A stretch of 64,000 nucleotides of DNA, from NCBI GenBank assembly GCA_016648135.1, contig JADDOH010023031.1, forward strand, positions 1-64,000. Reading direction: 5' to 3'. Below, one piece after another: positions 23,283-34,439 of this stretch. This stretch comes from Agrypnia vestita. Taxonomy: Eukaryota; Arthropoda; Insecta; Trichoptera; Phryganeidae. The position numbers and the translations under genes were made by a program. Numbering within the stretch: position 1 is the first letter of the stretch; each line of letters begins with the position of its first letter. A model generated the notes under the pieces. That model saw only the letters and a program-made list of their open reading frames with translations. It ran no database searches and was not told the origin of the DNA.

Positions 23283-23389
23283 GGGCCGGTTGTTTCAAGT
23301 TGCAACTCCACCAATCAGACGATCCGTTTTCGTAAAAATCTATGCTTTGCTCGACCGCTAACTTTGATCGAACTTGAAACAACCGGGCC
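23283..23389. mobile_element. Short MITE
   Basis: 107 bp with inverted ends GGGCCGGTTGTTTCAAGTT and AACTTGAAACAACCGGGCC. Lies at the left edge of a 481-bp stretch (23283-23763) absent from the paralogue at about 45428. The family is uncertain; the ends resemble PIF/Harbinger-type MITEs. Confidence 0.55.
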
Positions 23390-23763
23390 TTAGTCTTCTA
23401 GTTGATGAATATTAATTGAGAATTTCTTTTTCGTTTTATTTTTAATAAATGTGTAAATGTTTAATTATTCGTGGTCTTGTTTTAAATTCCCGCTCCCTTT
23501 TTTCCTTGACAACGCTTTTTCATTGATAGGCGAAGACGCGTAGCGTCGCAAGCAAATCTAGCATTGAATCCCGCCGTATCAATGTCAATACTTACTCTAT
23601 GTTTTCATTAAAGAATTAAAAACTCTTTTTAAAGATTTGTGGCAGCATGGCAAATATAATCCGGTAATCGAATTAAATTAATGCTTTTTCAAGATAATAT
23701 TGAATTGGAGACTGGGTGAAAATGAGACATTTTTTTAAAGTCCTACCTATAGATTTATTATTA

Positions 23764-23849
23764 AAATAATTCGTCTACTCCCCGTTCGTGTCTATGGTCG
23801 GCATCCATTTGACGATCGTGATTTGATCGTTGCGTCTAGCGAAGGGAAA
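23764..23849 (+). promoter_or_regulatory. G2 promoter/5'UTR core, cut off from its exon
   Basis: Plus strand has CGTGTCTATGGTCGGCAT and the following bases as in G4 (45445). At 23849 the match stops at GTTGCGTCT. The rest of the 5'UTR and exon 1 lie inverted, ending at about 26104. Confidence 0.55.
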
Positions 23850-25110
23850 AACTTCATTTCAGAATGAAGACTTCAACACGCACACGTTCACCAATTTGAA
23901 CACTACAATGTGTTCGCTTCATTTGTAGTCCTAGTCGGCGAGCGGCGAATGCTCTTTTAGTACACTCCGATACACCGGATCAGGGGATCAGTCGTCCTTG
24001 ACGTGTCGCCGCGAGCACTGGTTGTGGCGGGCGCGACGCGCGAACACGAATGAATGCATATTTTACTCTAGTTTTTGATGTCGTGTTTATATCACGTGAC
24101 TCATATAGAATTGCGTGCCATATACACTAGATAATGATAATGATAATGTGCGTTTGATAATATTATGGAAAGAAATATTGTAGCCTTCCGAGTTTTAAAA
24201 AACCGTGTCCTAGGTATCACCATATATAAAATACTTTTAAAGTTATATACACCGTAACTGCCGTTTAAAAAATTAGCTTATACAAATGAACAATCGTATT
24301 CAAATGCTTCGCAAATAGTGTTCAATAACAACAAGGAAATTTTAAAATAACGAATAATTACGCATAAGCTGCCGTATTGATTCAAAACTTTGACATAAGC
24401 AATGTCATGCAAAAGCCGTGGTTGAAAAAGAGATGATCCTTATTTACAATATAATATATTATAACGTGCAAGTTATAATAGTTTAATATATTACAACGTA
24501 TATATGTATATACACATATAATATAGGTATTTATATACCTAAAATCTTTAATGCGTGCGGTGATGTATAAAACAGCTGGAAACAAAAATAAACACACAAG
24601 AGTTTTAAAAACAATGTTTTAACATAGAATGCTAAAATAAACACACAAGGTGCAATGAATTAAAAATGTCTATAAACAAATTTAATGTTTATGTAAAAAG
24701 TCTCGTATACACTGATAAAAATAGATTTAAAATGTTTTTAAACCGCATCCAAAAAATATGTTTTTAAACTTACTAAAACACTCGTCGTATGTTATTAAAA
24801 TGTTTCACTAATTTAAAGATGTTAATTAAATACGGATAACTAAAATAACAAAAACAACTTACGAAATACTGTACGCAATACCAAAAAACCGAACAATTTT
24901 GTGATGTATATTTTCAATACGTATCTATCACACAACACGAAACGCGAAGGTACATATATGAACTAATCTAATCACCTAATCAGTAATCAATAAATACATC
25001 AACTAATTACTCAATATAGTGCGAGTACAAAAAGGTACCTTTGTTGAACCTTTGTAATAGGCTAATACAATGTACTGAATGTACCCATTGACCCATTCAC
25101 TTAAATTTAA

Positions 25111-25356
25111 TGGTCGCGTTTATATTTGTATGTGCGGTGAGGAGCGCCACCGCACATACAAATACTCACTGTGCTAAAAATTCAAAATGTGCTATTCAAT
25201 TCATACTACATTGTGCGTTTTGTGCGATGTGCGTTTTGTGCGATGTGCGTTTCGTGCGAGCTCGCACATGTGTAATGTGTACTATGTGTAGTGTGTGCAA
25301 AGACTGCAAAGGAGCGCGAGCGCCAGCCGTCGCACGTACAAATATGAACGCGACCA
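25111..25356. mobile_element. MITE with 27-bp inverted ends and an internal hairpin
   Basis: Left TGGTCGCGTTTATATTTGTA pairs with the right end (reverse complement TGGTCGCGTTCATATTTGTA). Next to the left end lies a second hairpin (about 25123-25164), and the interior has a tandem TGTGCGATGTGCGTTT. A Cys-rich open frame across it is a by-product of the repeats. Confidence 0.6.
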
Positions 25357-25888
25357 GATGGGTCCGCTCTGTACTGCGTAGAGTGCGTAGGACTACAAAT
25401 GAAGTAAATGTGCGATTAAAAACGTGTGTAAAAACATAACATTTCTTTGTCGTCCAAGTATTATGTCTTATCTATAGATCATATATTGATGATCTAAGGC
25501 CGGCGCCACACCGTGCGGATCTTCCGTCGCGTCAAATCGGCCAAGCAAATGGATCGACCGATCGTCCGCGCAGTGCGTTTGATAAATTCATATTGTATAG
25601 AAATAAATGTAGTGGCGTTCCGCCACGGTTAATACAGTGATTATCCAAATTTCAAAATGTACTACGGGACTTTAGTATAAATACTTTTTTAATACATAAA
25701 ACTACTCGATTATATTCACGGTTGAAATCGGGCCACTCAACTATTACCATAAAAAAGCCTTTGAAAGAACAGGATCCAAGCAGTACAGCACAAATATATT
25801 CAAATTTCTTTTCATCCATCTTAAACGGACACACCAGGTGCGCGCACTTCACACCACAGAATTAATGAACAATGAAGCAACTCATCAC

Positions 25889-26051
25889 CAGCGCGCTGGT
25901 CGGCCTTCCTGGAGTACTCCGAGCACTCCTGCTTGATGTCGGGGAGCCATATGTCTATCTCTGTGTAGGGCGCTCCACCGTCAGCTCCTTCATCGCCGCT
26001 CTCGGCTGGCTCGGCCTTCACGGCAGGAACATCTTGCTCAGCGCGGTTCAT
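25889..26051 (-). pseudogene. Zinc-finger gene G2, exon 1 (inverted relative to its exon 2)
   Basis: Intact coding exon: ATG at 26051, MNRAEQDVPAVKAEP, then a version lacking the SAAG segment, and ECSEYSRKADQRAG ending at a GTGATG donor in phase 1. VKAE and IKQE are retained. It points toward lower coordinates, while the matching finger exon (29381) is on the plus strand downstream, so normal splicing to it is impossible. No minus-strand finger exon is found before 21 kb. It may be an orphan exon. Confidence 0.7.
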
Positions 26052-26149
26052 GTTTTCATTATCTTCCTGATGACCTTGCAAGTGACGCAACTAGCGATGG
26101 GTCCGCTCTGTACTAAGTACTACAATGTAGTACTACATTGTACTGAAGC

Positions 26150-27517
26150 GTTTTAGAAAAAACATTTATTCATCATTTAAAAAAATCCAAAACCGCATCT
26201 TCAGATCAATACGCCTACACTCCGCTAAACCCCCTAAGCGTTTTGAATTGTTGTCATTCATATCAGGTCACTTTCCTTTCATACATCATACACCTTACCT
26301 TAGTAGGTACTATGTAAGTTTTGTCAGGTATTTGCCATCGATGTTTCACTACCAGCGAACAGTAAATCTCCTATTTTAGCTCCCATATTCATTCATCCCT
26401 GATCATTCACACAATTATCCATATACAAGTTGTGCAGACATGGAGACATTTCGCAACTGACACATTTTGTAATATCAAACCATGGTGTAAATGTTCCATT
26501 AATTCTTACACATGCAGTGCTTTTATAGTAATGGGATGCAATCGCGTTTACAAGATTGCTTTCCAGCTTCTAACCAGAGAACACCTTCCAACACCTCCCT
26601 CTCATAACTCTGTCATACGCCTTGTGCAGACCTATAAAGGTCGAGAAACGTATTTGATTTTTTTTACTTTTCCAACAATACTCGCAGAGAGAAGATCTGA
26701 TCTATGCATCTGTGAAACTGTGAATGGTACCCACCGCTTACCCAGGACCGTTCTAAGAGCAAAAGCTTCCATATCGGTCCTACTCAATCGTCTCCAGGTT
26801 GACATTTTTTTTCAACTACAATGCAGGACCATGCTCCCTCGCTCGGGTGGTATAAACCTTTGCGAGGGGGCACGGCCGCAAACACAACCATTCACAGCCC
26901 CCGTCGCAAGGAAATAATCTTTTTTCGCATCATACATAACATAATAAACATAACATAACAATATATAAAAAAGAATAATAATATAAAAAAAAAATCTATG
27001 CATCTGCAAACTACCTTTATTGAGAGGCATAATAATGGCTACTGGCCACCAGCCTTGCTGTACTCGGCAGCAATGTTGTCATACCCCACAGCCTCACCAT
27101 TCTTCATTTGCTTATTGCGCATTTTATTTCTTCCATACTTCTTTCACTCACTTCGTATTCGTCCTTTAAACGTGTCTCAAAGAGTACTTCAGCTGTTTAC
27201 TTCGCTCTCATCCTGAAAATATTTCATCCATCTTATTTCGTCCTCACTCATTAACATATCTCCGTTCACTGATTTCATAGCTTCCATGTTAGTGCTTTCC
27301 GCGCCATATCGGTATTTTTTCACCTCACTCCAAAAACATACATTTTCACATTCTATCTTTTCAGTTGCTTTTTCGTTTTTTTTTTAATTGAAAAACATTT
27401 TACTTATTACGTATTTATTCCCATTTATGGTTTAAATCTAAAGCCATTATATTCTCTTGACTTAAGTAATTTTAAATAAGTACTTACTAACCCATAAAAA
27501 ATCCTGGATTCAAGCCG
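26150..27517 (+). other. G2 intron, shared with the G4 intron
   Basis: Collinear with 45553-46719. Contains the SINE-like insertion at 26712-26993. No gene; open frames are not conserved between copies. Confidence 0.7.
26712..26993 (+). mobile_element. SINE-like or 5'-truncated LINE insertion with 12-bp target duplication
   Basis: Flanked by ATCTATGCATCT at 26700-26711 and 26994-27005; the paralogue at about 46122 has only one. The plus-strand 3' end is A-rich (ATAATAATATAAAAAAAAA). The body (TACCCACCGCTTACCCAGG ... GGTTTATA) is also found at 2025-2215 and 54535-54705. No coding is visible, and no clear tRNA-like A and B boxes were identified. Confidence 0.75.
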
Positions 27518-29326
27518 TGTTCCGTACAGGATACGCGAAGATATGATGCGCAGGTCTCCCGTACTTGACTCGCAGAACAGACCAAAAACTGTACAGCGGT
27601 AATCCTAAACCCGCTGACAGTAGTTATTCTAAAAATTCACAAAAGTGAATTATCCGGTTGCAGTCCAGTAGGTAGAGCAGAGGTCAGAGGTGTTGAATAA
27701 AAGTCAGGTGAAGTGGTCCAGACGGCGTATAAAGCACAGAACGGAATGAATCTGTACGCCGACGGAAGTTTAATTTATACACAAAGTTAATACCTCCCGG
27801 CTTATTTCCGGGAGCCAATCACAGAGAGTTTTTATCCCGCGTTCGCGCACGCGAAATTGTCTAAAAAATAGCTCGGAAAGTTTTATTTACAGAATTCAAA
27901 AATTATTTAGAATTTTTACGCCACCCCACCGGGGTTTTTATTACGTCATTTACATGGTGCTATGTCTTGCTTATAGCATGACGTATAATTGCCTGGACCC
28001 GCAAGACCGAAGTTAATTTTTTATTAAAAAATATATACCGATCGCAGTGGTATTTGCTCAGGAAAATTTCACAATTAAATTTATCAAAATTGTTCACTGT
28101 GGTTTATACATGTTTGCTAGTGCAGTTTACATAGAGCCCACATGGGTGTAACTTTTGATATCAGTTTTAGTTATGTAGAATAAAATTTCAGTCACTTATA
28201 AATATTTCGAAGTGGGTTGCAAAAAATTAATTTTCATTTATTTTTCAGGTGCGCCCCTGACAAGGTAGGTATGTAAAAACATGTAAAATTGATAGATTCT
28301 TACACAAGGAATTCAACAAAAAATGTTTTAAGTTGATCCGACTGTTGTAGCGCCCGTAGAACAGTTTTGAAGTTTTGACTGAAAAATGACCCTTACTGTC
28401 ATCGGATCATTGCTGATCATTTACGTAAAAAATGTGAAAAATTTTACTTTTTTATTTACATGATTTTATTTCAGATTTTAGTCTAAATAACTTTGTTAGG
28501 CAAAAATATCATGGTTTGATACCAATTTTATTGAAAAAACCCTCGTTTTTCGTAAATATAAGAAAATCAATTTTCGGTCGAAAATTCTCGTATTTGTTGG
28601 CACAAATACCGTTTTTCGGTGGCTGTCGCGCCCGGGATCTTATCAGTGATAAGCCCCGTCGCTAGGCCTATAAACACTGTTAGTTATATGTAGATTTCTC
28701 CGAGATCTGACAAGACAGGGCTTCGCGATTTATCGGAAACAATCGGTCTGCAGCCCGATTTTCCTTCGCATACCAACTCTCTGTCCTCGGATACATATGT
28801 TGAAATATTAAACAATATTTCATAATTCTGTCTGTCAGGCCATACAGTTAGCGTTAGGAAATAATATTTCCTGTATCTGTCTTTCCGCCATACAGTTGGC
28901 CGTCACTCGGAAATATTCAATAATATTTCTTATATCTGTCTTTATGCCATACAGTTGGCTACACTCACCACCCCGGTCTATCGCAACAGCGATTTTCTCG
29001 TTTATTAAAAATAAACATGTGACAAAGTACATACATATATGTCAATATTTAGGTTCTTACAATAATATGTAATAATTTAAAAACATGTCACAACTATTTT
29101 ATTTTTATAAATTTTCATACATAAATTTGTTCACAAATTTATCAAAGCATAGGACCCGTCTTTACGGTCCTCAGGGTGGTGATGACGCACCGGCGTCCTG
29201 CCCGGTCGCCCGTGAATAAGACACAGGTCCGCCTTGATCGGAGCCCGCAGCGAACCATGGAACTCGGCAATGTCATCTTCTTTGAGGAGGCCCTTTTCAG
29301 GGCTATCATTCATCCTGTCCGTTACA
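27518..29326 (-). mobile_element. LTR-type insertion, 1.8 kb, same family as 18122-18891
   Basis: TG...CA ends, with AGCCG target duplication at 27513-27517 and 29327-29331. The paralogue at 46715 is empty. On the minus strand it starts TGTAACGGACAGGATG and carries CCCCGGTGGGGTGGCGT, an ATTGGCT box and TATAAATTAAAC about 250 bases from its end, as expected of U3-R-U5. Three copies of a GCCATACAGTTRGC unit lie at 28839-28958. A 60-codon minus frame starts at 29313 but has no known domain. It may be a very long solo LTR, or an LTR with another insertion in U3. Confidence 0.65.
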
Positions 29327-29380
29327 AGCCGTATCCTAAAAAATAAAATAAAACCTTAACAAATAATATTTTAATTGCAG

Positions 29381-30178
29381 ATATATGGAGTATACAAGGT
29401 TCTTTTTTGGAAACTTCGAATTAAATCTGCGCCTACCCATAAAGAGCAAACAGAATTGGAGATCTTTTCCAACGCAAAAAGATCTTCAAGGAGATGCACG
29501 CTTAAGAAGATATTTTCATGTTCCCAGTGCTTTTATACGAGTGAGCAGAAAGCTTCACTCAGAATTCACGTGCTCTCACATAATAAGAAGAAACTTTTTT
29601 CATGTTCGCACTGCAATTATTTGTGTAAATATAAATCGGATTTACAAAAATATGTTTATACGCACACTGGTGAAAAACCGTTTTCTTGTTCACAGTCTGA
29701 TTGTTCCACTAATCAGAAATTAAAATTAAAACTACATGTACTCAAACACACTGGAGAAAAACCATTTTCTTGTTCGCAGTGCGAATATTCGTGTAATCAG
29801 AAATCATACTTAAAACGACATGTACTTAAGCACACTGGGGAAAAACTATTTTCATGTTTACAGTGCAATTATTCGTGCAATTATAAATCAAGACTTAGAA
29901 AAACATACCTATACGCTCACGGGTGCAAAACCATTTTCATGTTTACAGTGCAATTACTCTTGCTATAGTAAATCAAATTTAACACGACATGTGCTTAAGC
30001 ATACTGGAGTGAAATTGTTTTCATGTGTACGGTGCAATTATTCGTGCAACGATAAATCCAATTTAAAGAAACATGCTCTAACGCACACTGGAGAAAAACT
30101 GTTTTCATGTTCACACTGAAAATATTCGTGCAATCAGAAATCAAGCTTAATAAAGCACGTGTTTACACACAAGTAGCA
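29381..30178 (+). pseudogene. Zinc-finger gene G2, exon 2 (degenerate)
   Basis: Follows the acceptor TTTTAATTGCAG at 29380 and is homologous to the opening of the other finger exons (DIWSIQGSF). A stop follows after about 14 codons, then a frameshift into the finger frame. About eight C2H2 fingers follow (29509-30178). Finger 2 has Tyr for its first His, finger 3 has lost its second Cys, finger 5 contains a one-base frameshift, and a TGA replaces the second Cys codon of finger 8 (30117-30119). The fingers are more diverged (THTGEKPFS linkers, NYKSR, YSKSN, NDKSN helices) than those of G1/G3/G5, so this is an older subfamily. Confidence 0.85.
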
Positions 30179-30204
30179 AATCTGTTTTCATGTATTTATT
30201 CGTG

Positions 30205-30819
30205 TGATACGGTTAACAATACTTGCCCTGCCGGCCGGCCCAAGAACAATACCGTAACGCATCACGGAAGGGTATAAAAGGAACGACGGTCCCGCTTGCC
30301 GTATGCAGTACCGCTCAAGGTTTCTACGCGTCAACACTCTCCAGCAGCCAGAGGGCTCTCCTGCTGAAGAAAGTCGACTCACGTGTTCTGCTGCCTTTGG
30401 ACATGGACCGGCTGTATCCTACAGGCGGTCAACATTTCCCCCTGGTGGCCGTCGTGGGAGCCCGGCCCAGGCAGTAAGCCATCCGACTGCAGACCTCCGC
30501 TCCTGCCAGATAAACTCTTCCCTTGACGCGGATCACGTACCAAGTACCGCCTGAGCGCAGAAGAGTGCATTCGTATTTAGGTTTCCATACAAGTAGTGTC
30601 CCCGTTGTTTGTCGAGTGCTGCGCATCCCTTAGTGATTTATAGACTTATTGGACTGGAGATTATATTAATGGTGAATGTGAGACTGTTACTTTATAATAA
30701 ACCGAACCTTAGAGCCTTTGTTATTGTTCTAATATAAATTGACTTGTAAAATAAATGTGTAATTATTATTCTGTGACTAATGTGCGTTTATTTCTCCACC
30801 CCAATATTGATCCGTATCA
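30205..30819 (+). mobile_element. LTR (615 bp) followed by a primer-binding-like site
   Basis: Starts TGATACGGTTAAC and ends GATCCGTATCA, i.e. TG...CA with inverted tips. Has a TATAAAAGG promoter at about 30273, AATAAA signals at 30699 and 30750, and just beyond its end TGGCGCCCCACGTTAGG (30823-30839), of the kind used for tRNA priming. The internal region is cut off within about 300 bases and no second LTR was found. Confidence 0.7.
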
Positions 30820-30839
30820 ATATGGCGCCCCACGTTAGG

Positions 30840-31640
30840 TGCCTTTTAATACGGGGATATCGAATGGGCTCAGTGAAAGACCGCTGCAAGAATCAAACAA
30901 GTGTCATTAGTGAATATAGTAAATGGAGCATTGGAGAAAGAAAGTCATCGTCTTCAAGCGCAGAGGTCTCTGATATACACTAGACCGGCGCGATATACAA
31001 TACATGAAAGATGCTAGCTGTAACCCGTCAATAATGAGTCCTATATGTACTGTATTTTTGACGGGTAATGCAAGCTCGGCGATAGCAATGTTGCTATCGT
31101 TGCCCCCCTCGGGTTTGCTGGCCCGGGGCTTAAGCCCCATCTCCGTTCACGTAATTTAGTTTTTTTTAGCCGTGAATTCGAACAAAATTACGGACGTTTC
31201 ACGGAGTTACGGGGACAGACAAAAAAAATATTATTTTTTATCACAGCAAATTTCATCGAGTTGGCTAATAGACGAGTGCGACTATTATCTTATGGCTGGA
31301 CATTCACTGCAAATGCATATTTCGGCGTTTTTTTTCGAAAGTGGAATAATATGCAGCATGATTTTCGATAAAGAATCAGGCATTAAAGCGTTAATTAAAA
31401 AAAATTAAGAATGGGAGGGCGATTTTTTGAAAGTCTAATAATAAGAACCACCCTACTGTATATGAGGTCACGGTGGGTGTGGGAGCAGTTTCTCCTCAGC
31501 GTGCATGAGGCTTGTATTTATGATTGCACTATGCACGTAAACCGGTTCATTATGAGTGAGCAGATGAGGGTTATCCATATATTGTGGTAAATATTTGTAT
31601 GAATAATTAATTGCAATAAACCTAAAAACACTTTCTGGTT
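30840..31640. other. Truncated LTR-element leader and diverged duplicon edge
   Basis: The first 150 bases are the leader of the preceding LTR element. From about 31340 the sequence matches 57430-57830 of the G5 unit. No gene recognised; short frames are not shared by the copies. Confidence 0.5.
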
Positions 31641-31660
31641 GTTGATATTGGGTCACTACT

Positions 31661-32153
31661 CCTTCTCAGAGACATCTGTTGAAAGTCGCTTGATGTTTTA
31701 CAGCGTTTATTGTTTAAAGCAATTACAATTTTATACAGAATGACACACGAATAACAATGTCATTATGCTACAAAAAAAATACAATGGAAAAAAATAATAT
31801 AAATATTAACACGATGGACAGAGCCTTCCGCAGATCTCAAGGGTAGTAGCAGATTGAAGCTATGTTGTCCAGGGGCGTCACGGTTTATATATCCTCTTGA
31901 GACAACGGCTGTTGATGTCTACGGCCTGGCGTTGACCTCACTCTTCATAGTCAGCAGAATAGAGCCGTTCTTGCTAATGTGGGCCAACCAACGTCTTGTG
32001 TGTGTGTCCTTCCTCTGCGTGTTATTTTCGCTGACCTGTCAGTCACAGGTGTGGTGCGATGCCTGGGGTCAGCGCCTTTCCATCCTCTCCGGCGCATACG
32101 TGACCTAGATTGGTAGCTGTAGGTGTGTGCGGGATGATATCGCATACACATTA
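31661..32153 (-). repeat. Probable gypsy-type LTR, minus orientation
   Basis: Minus strand has GGATATATAAACCGTGACG (TATA, about 31877-31895), AATAAA about 170 bases later, and then, in the G5 copy, TGGTGACCCAATATCA, which looks like the leader/primer site. The same block is at 57876-58370. Not a complete element, and exact ends are uncertain. Confidence 0.45.
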
Positions 32154-32395
32154 TTTTAGAGGGACCGTGCGTGTTGTCTCTAAACCGAAAATTTTAAGTT
32201 CATGTATGAGTGCATTGTGATCGAGTAAAAAGTTTGTCTCAAAAGTTTAAAAGCGCATAGATATAGAAATATATTTAATGAATGCACCAATAGTAAACAT
32301 ATTTCTGTTACCTTGTACACAAGACAAAAGTTTTGCGAAAAGCACACGAATTTTCAAGCTTGAATTCTGAATGTTCGAATACTTTAACTTATAAA

Positions 32396-34391
32396 TAGAA
32401 TTTCTCTCCAGTGTGCTTAGGAACATGTTGTTTTAATTGTAATTTCGTATTGCAGGAATAATCACGCTGCGAACATTAGAATAATTTCTTTCCAGTGTGC
32501 TTAAGCGCATGTTTTTTTAAATTGGATTGCCATTTGCAGGAATAATCGCACTGCGAACATAATAATAATTTCTCTCCAGTGTGCTTAAGCACATGTTGTT
32601 TTAATTGTGATTTCTTATTGCAGGAATAATCACAGTGCTAACATGAGAATAATTTCTTTCCAGCGTGCTTAAGCGCATGTATTTTTAAATTGGATTTCCA
32701 TTTGCAGGAATAATCGACTGCGAACATGATAATAATTTCTCTCCAGTGTGCTTAAGCACATGTTGTTTTAATTGTGATTTCGTATTGCAGGAATAATCAC
32801 ACTGCGAACATGAGAATAATTTCTTTCCAGTGTGCTTAAGCGCATGTAGTATTAATTGTGATTTCTGGTTGCAGGAATAATCGCACTGCAAACATGAAAA
32901 TAATTTCTCTCTAGTGTGCTTAAGCGCATGTTGTTTTAATTGTAATTTCGTATTGCAGGAATAATCACACTGCGAACATGAGAATAATTTCTTTCCAGTG
33001 TGCTTAAGCGCATGTAGTATTAATTGTGATTTCTGGTTGCAGGAATAATCGCACTGCGAACATGATAATAATTTCTCTCCAGTGTGCTTTAAGCACATGT
33101 TGTTTTAATTGTGATTTATTATTGCAGGAATAATCACACTGCGAACATGAGAATAATTTCTTTCCAGTGTGCTTAAGCGCATGTATTTTTAAATTGGATT
33201 TCCATTTGCTGGAATAATCGCACTGCGAACATGATAATAATTTCTCTCCAGTGTGCATAAGCACATGTTGTTTTAATTGTGATTTCGTATTGCAGGAATA
33301 ATCACACTGCGAAAATGAGAATAATTTATTTCCAGTGTGCTTAAGCGCATGTAGTATTAATTGTGATTTCTGGTTGCAGGAATAATCGCACTGCAAACAT
33401 GAAAATAATTTCTCTCTAGTGTGCTTAAGCGCATGTTGTTTTAATTGTAATTTCGTATTGCAGGAATAATCACACTGCGAACATGAGAATAATTTCTTTC
33501 CAGTGTGCTTAAGCGCATGTAGTATTAATTGTGATTTCTGGTTGCAGGAATAATCGCACTGCGAACATGATAATAATTTCTCTCCAGTGTGCTTAAGCAC
33601 ATGTTGTTTTAATTGTGATTTATTATTGCAGGAATAATCACACTGCGAACATGAGAATAATTTCTTTCCAGTGTGCTTAAGCGCATGTATTTTTAAATTG
33701 GATTTCCATTTGCTGGAATAATCGCACTGCGAACATGATAATAATTTCTCTCCAGTGTGCATAAGCACATGTTGTTTTAATTGTGATTTCGTATTGCAGG
33801 AATAATCACACTGCGAAAATGAGAATAATTTATTTCCAGTGTGCTTAAGCGCATGTAGTATTAATTGTGATTTCTGGTTGCAGGAATAATCGCACTGCAA
33901 ACATGAAAATAATTTCTCTCCAGTGTGCTTAAGCGCATGTTGTTTTAAAGTGGCTTTCCTTTTGCAGGAATAATCGCACTGCAAACATGAAAATAATTTC
34001 TCTCCAGTGTGCTTAAGCGCATGTTGTTTTAAAGTGGCTTTCAATTTGCAGGAATAATCGCACTGCGAACATGAAAATAAATTCTTTCCAGTGTGCTTAA
34101 GCGCATGTTGTTTTAAATTGGATTTCCATTTGCAGGAATAATCGCACTGCGAACATGAAAATAATTTCTCTCCAGTGTGTTGAAGCGCATGTTGTTTAGA
34201 AGCTGATTTCCGATTGCAAGAATAATCGCACTGCGAACATGAAAATATTTTATTTTTTCCAGCGGTAGTATGTGTGCACTTTCTTGAAGATTTTTTAGTT
34301 TTTGAAATGGTCTCTAAAGCAAGCAGCTTTTCATGGGCAGGCGATGACACAGTTGGACTTTCCGAAAAAGATTCATGTATTCTGAAGTTAT
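32396..34391 (-). pseudogene. Zinc-finger gene G3, exon 2 (about 21 fingers, two frameshifts)
   Basis: Opens at 34391 after TTTATTGCAG, in the phase that joins G3 exon 1, and reads DNFRIHESFSESPTVSS as in G1. Fourteen fingers are in frame, then one extra T near 33090 (GTGCTTTAAGC where the repeat copy 504 bases away has GTGCTTAAGC) shifts the frame. The finger frame resumes to about 32716, where two bases are missing (AATCGACTGCG). Further fingers continue to about 32396 with a stop in one. Fingers 5-10 and 11-16 are nearly identical six-finger blocks. Some fingers have Phe for the first Cys (LFSFSQCDYSC). A shortened 14-finger protein remains possible if it is expressed. Confidence 0.87.
33061..34068 (-). 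repeat. 504-bp higher-order repeat (six fingers) in tandem
   Basis: Landmarks recur exactly 504 bases apart: GCGAAAATGAGAATAATTTA near 33310 and 33814, CTCTCTAGTG or CTCTCCAGTG blocks, and the frameshifted GTGCTTTAAGC (33088) against GTGCTTAAGC (33592). The basic unit is 84 bases, one finger. Confidence 0.85.
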
Positions 34392-34439
34392 CTGCAATAA
34401 ACAATTTTAAAATTGTTGAGTGTTCTGATTTCAATACTT

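Larger units (their letters stand above)
23850..26104. other. Inverted segment carrying G2 exon 1
   Basis: Both breakpoints carry GTTGCGTC in opposite orientation (about 23840 and 26090), and TAGCGA lies next to each. In G4 the same 5'UTR continues without interruption. Apart from exon 1 and a MITE, the 2.2 kb is AT-rich without recognisable genes. Confidence 0.55.

Noticed and set aside
25110..25439. Cys-rich 109-codon plus-strand frame
   Set aside because: It is produced by the repetitive TGTGCG units and inverted tips of a MITE; no conserved domain.
31951..32151. Minus-strand Arg-rich frame, also at 58135-58368
   Set aside because: Lies in the LTR-like block with promoter signals; no domain and poor frame conservation.
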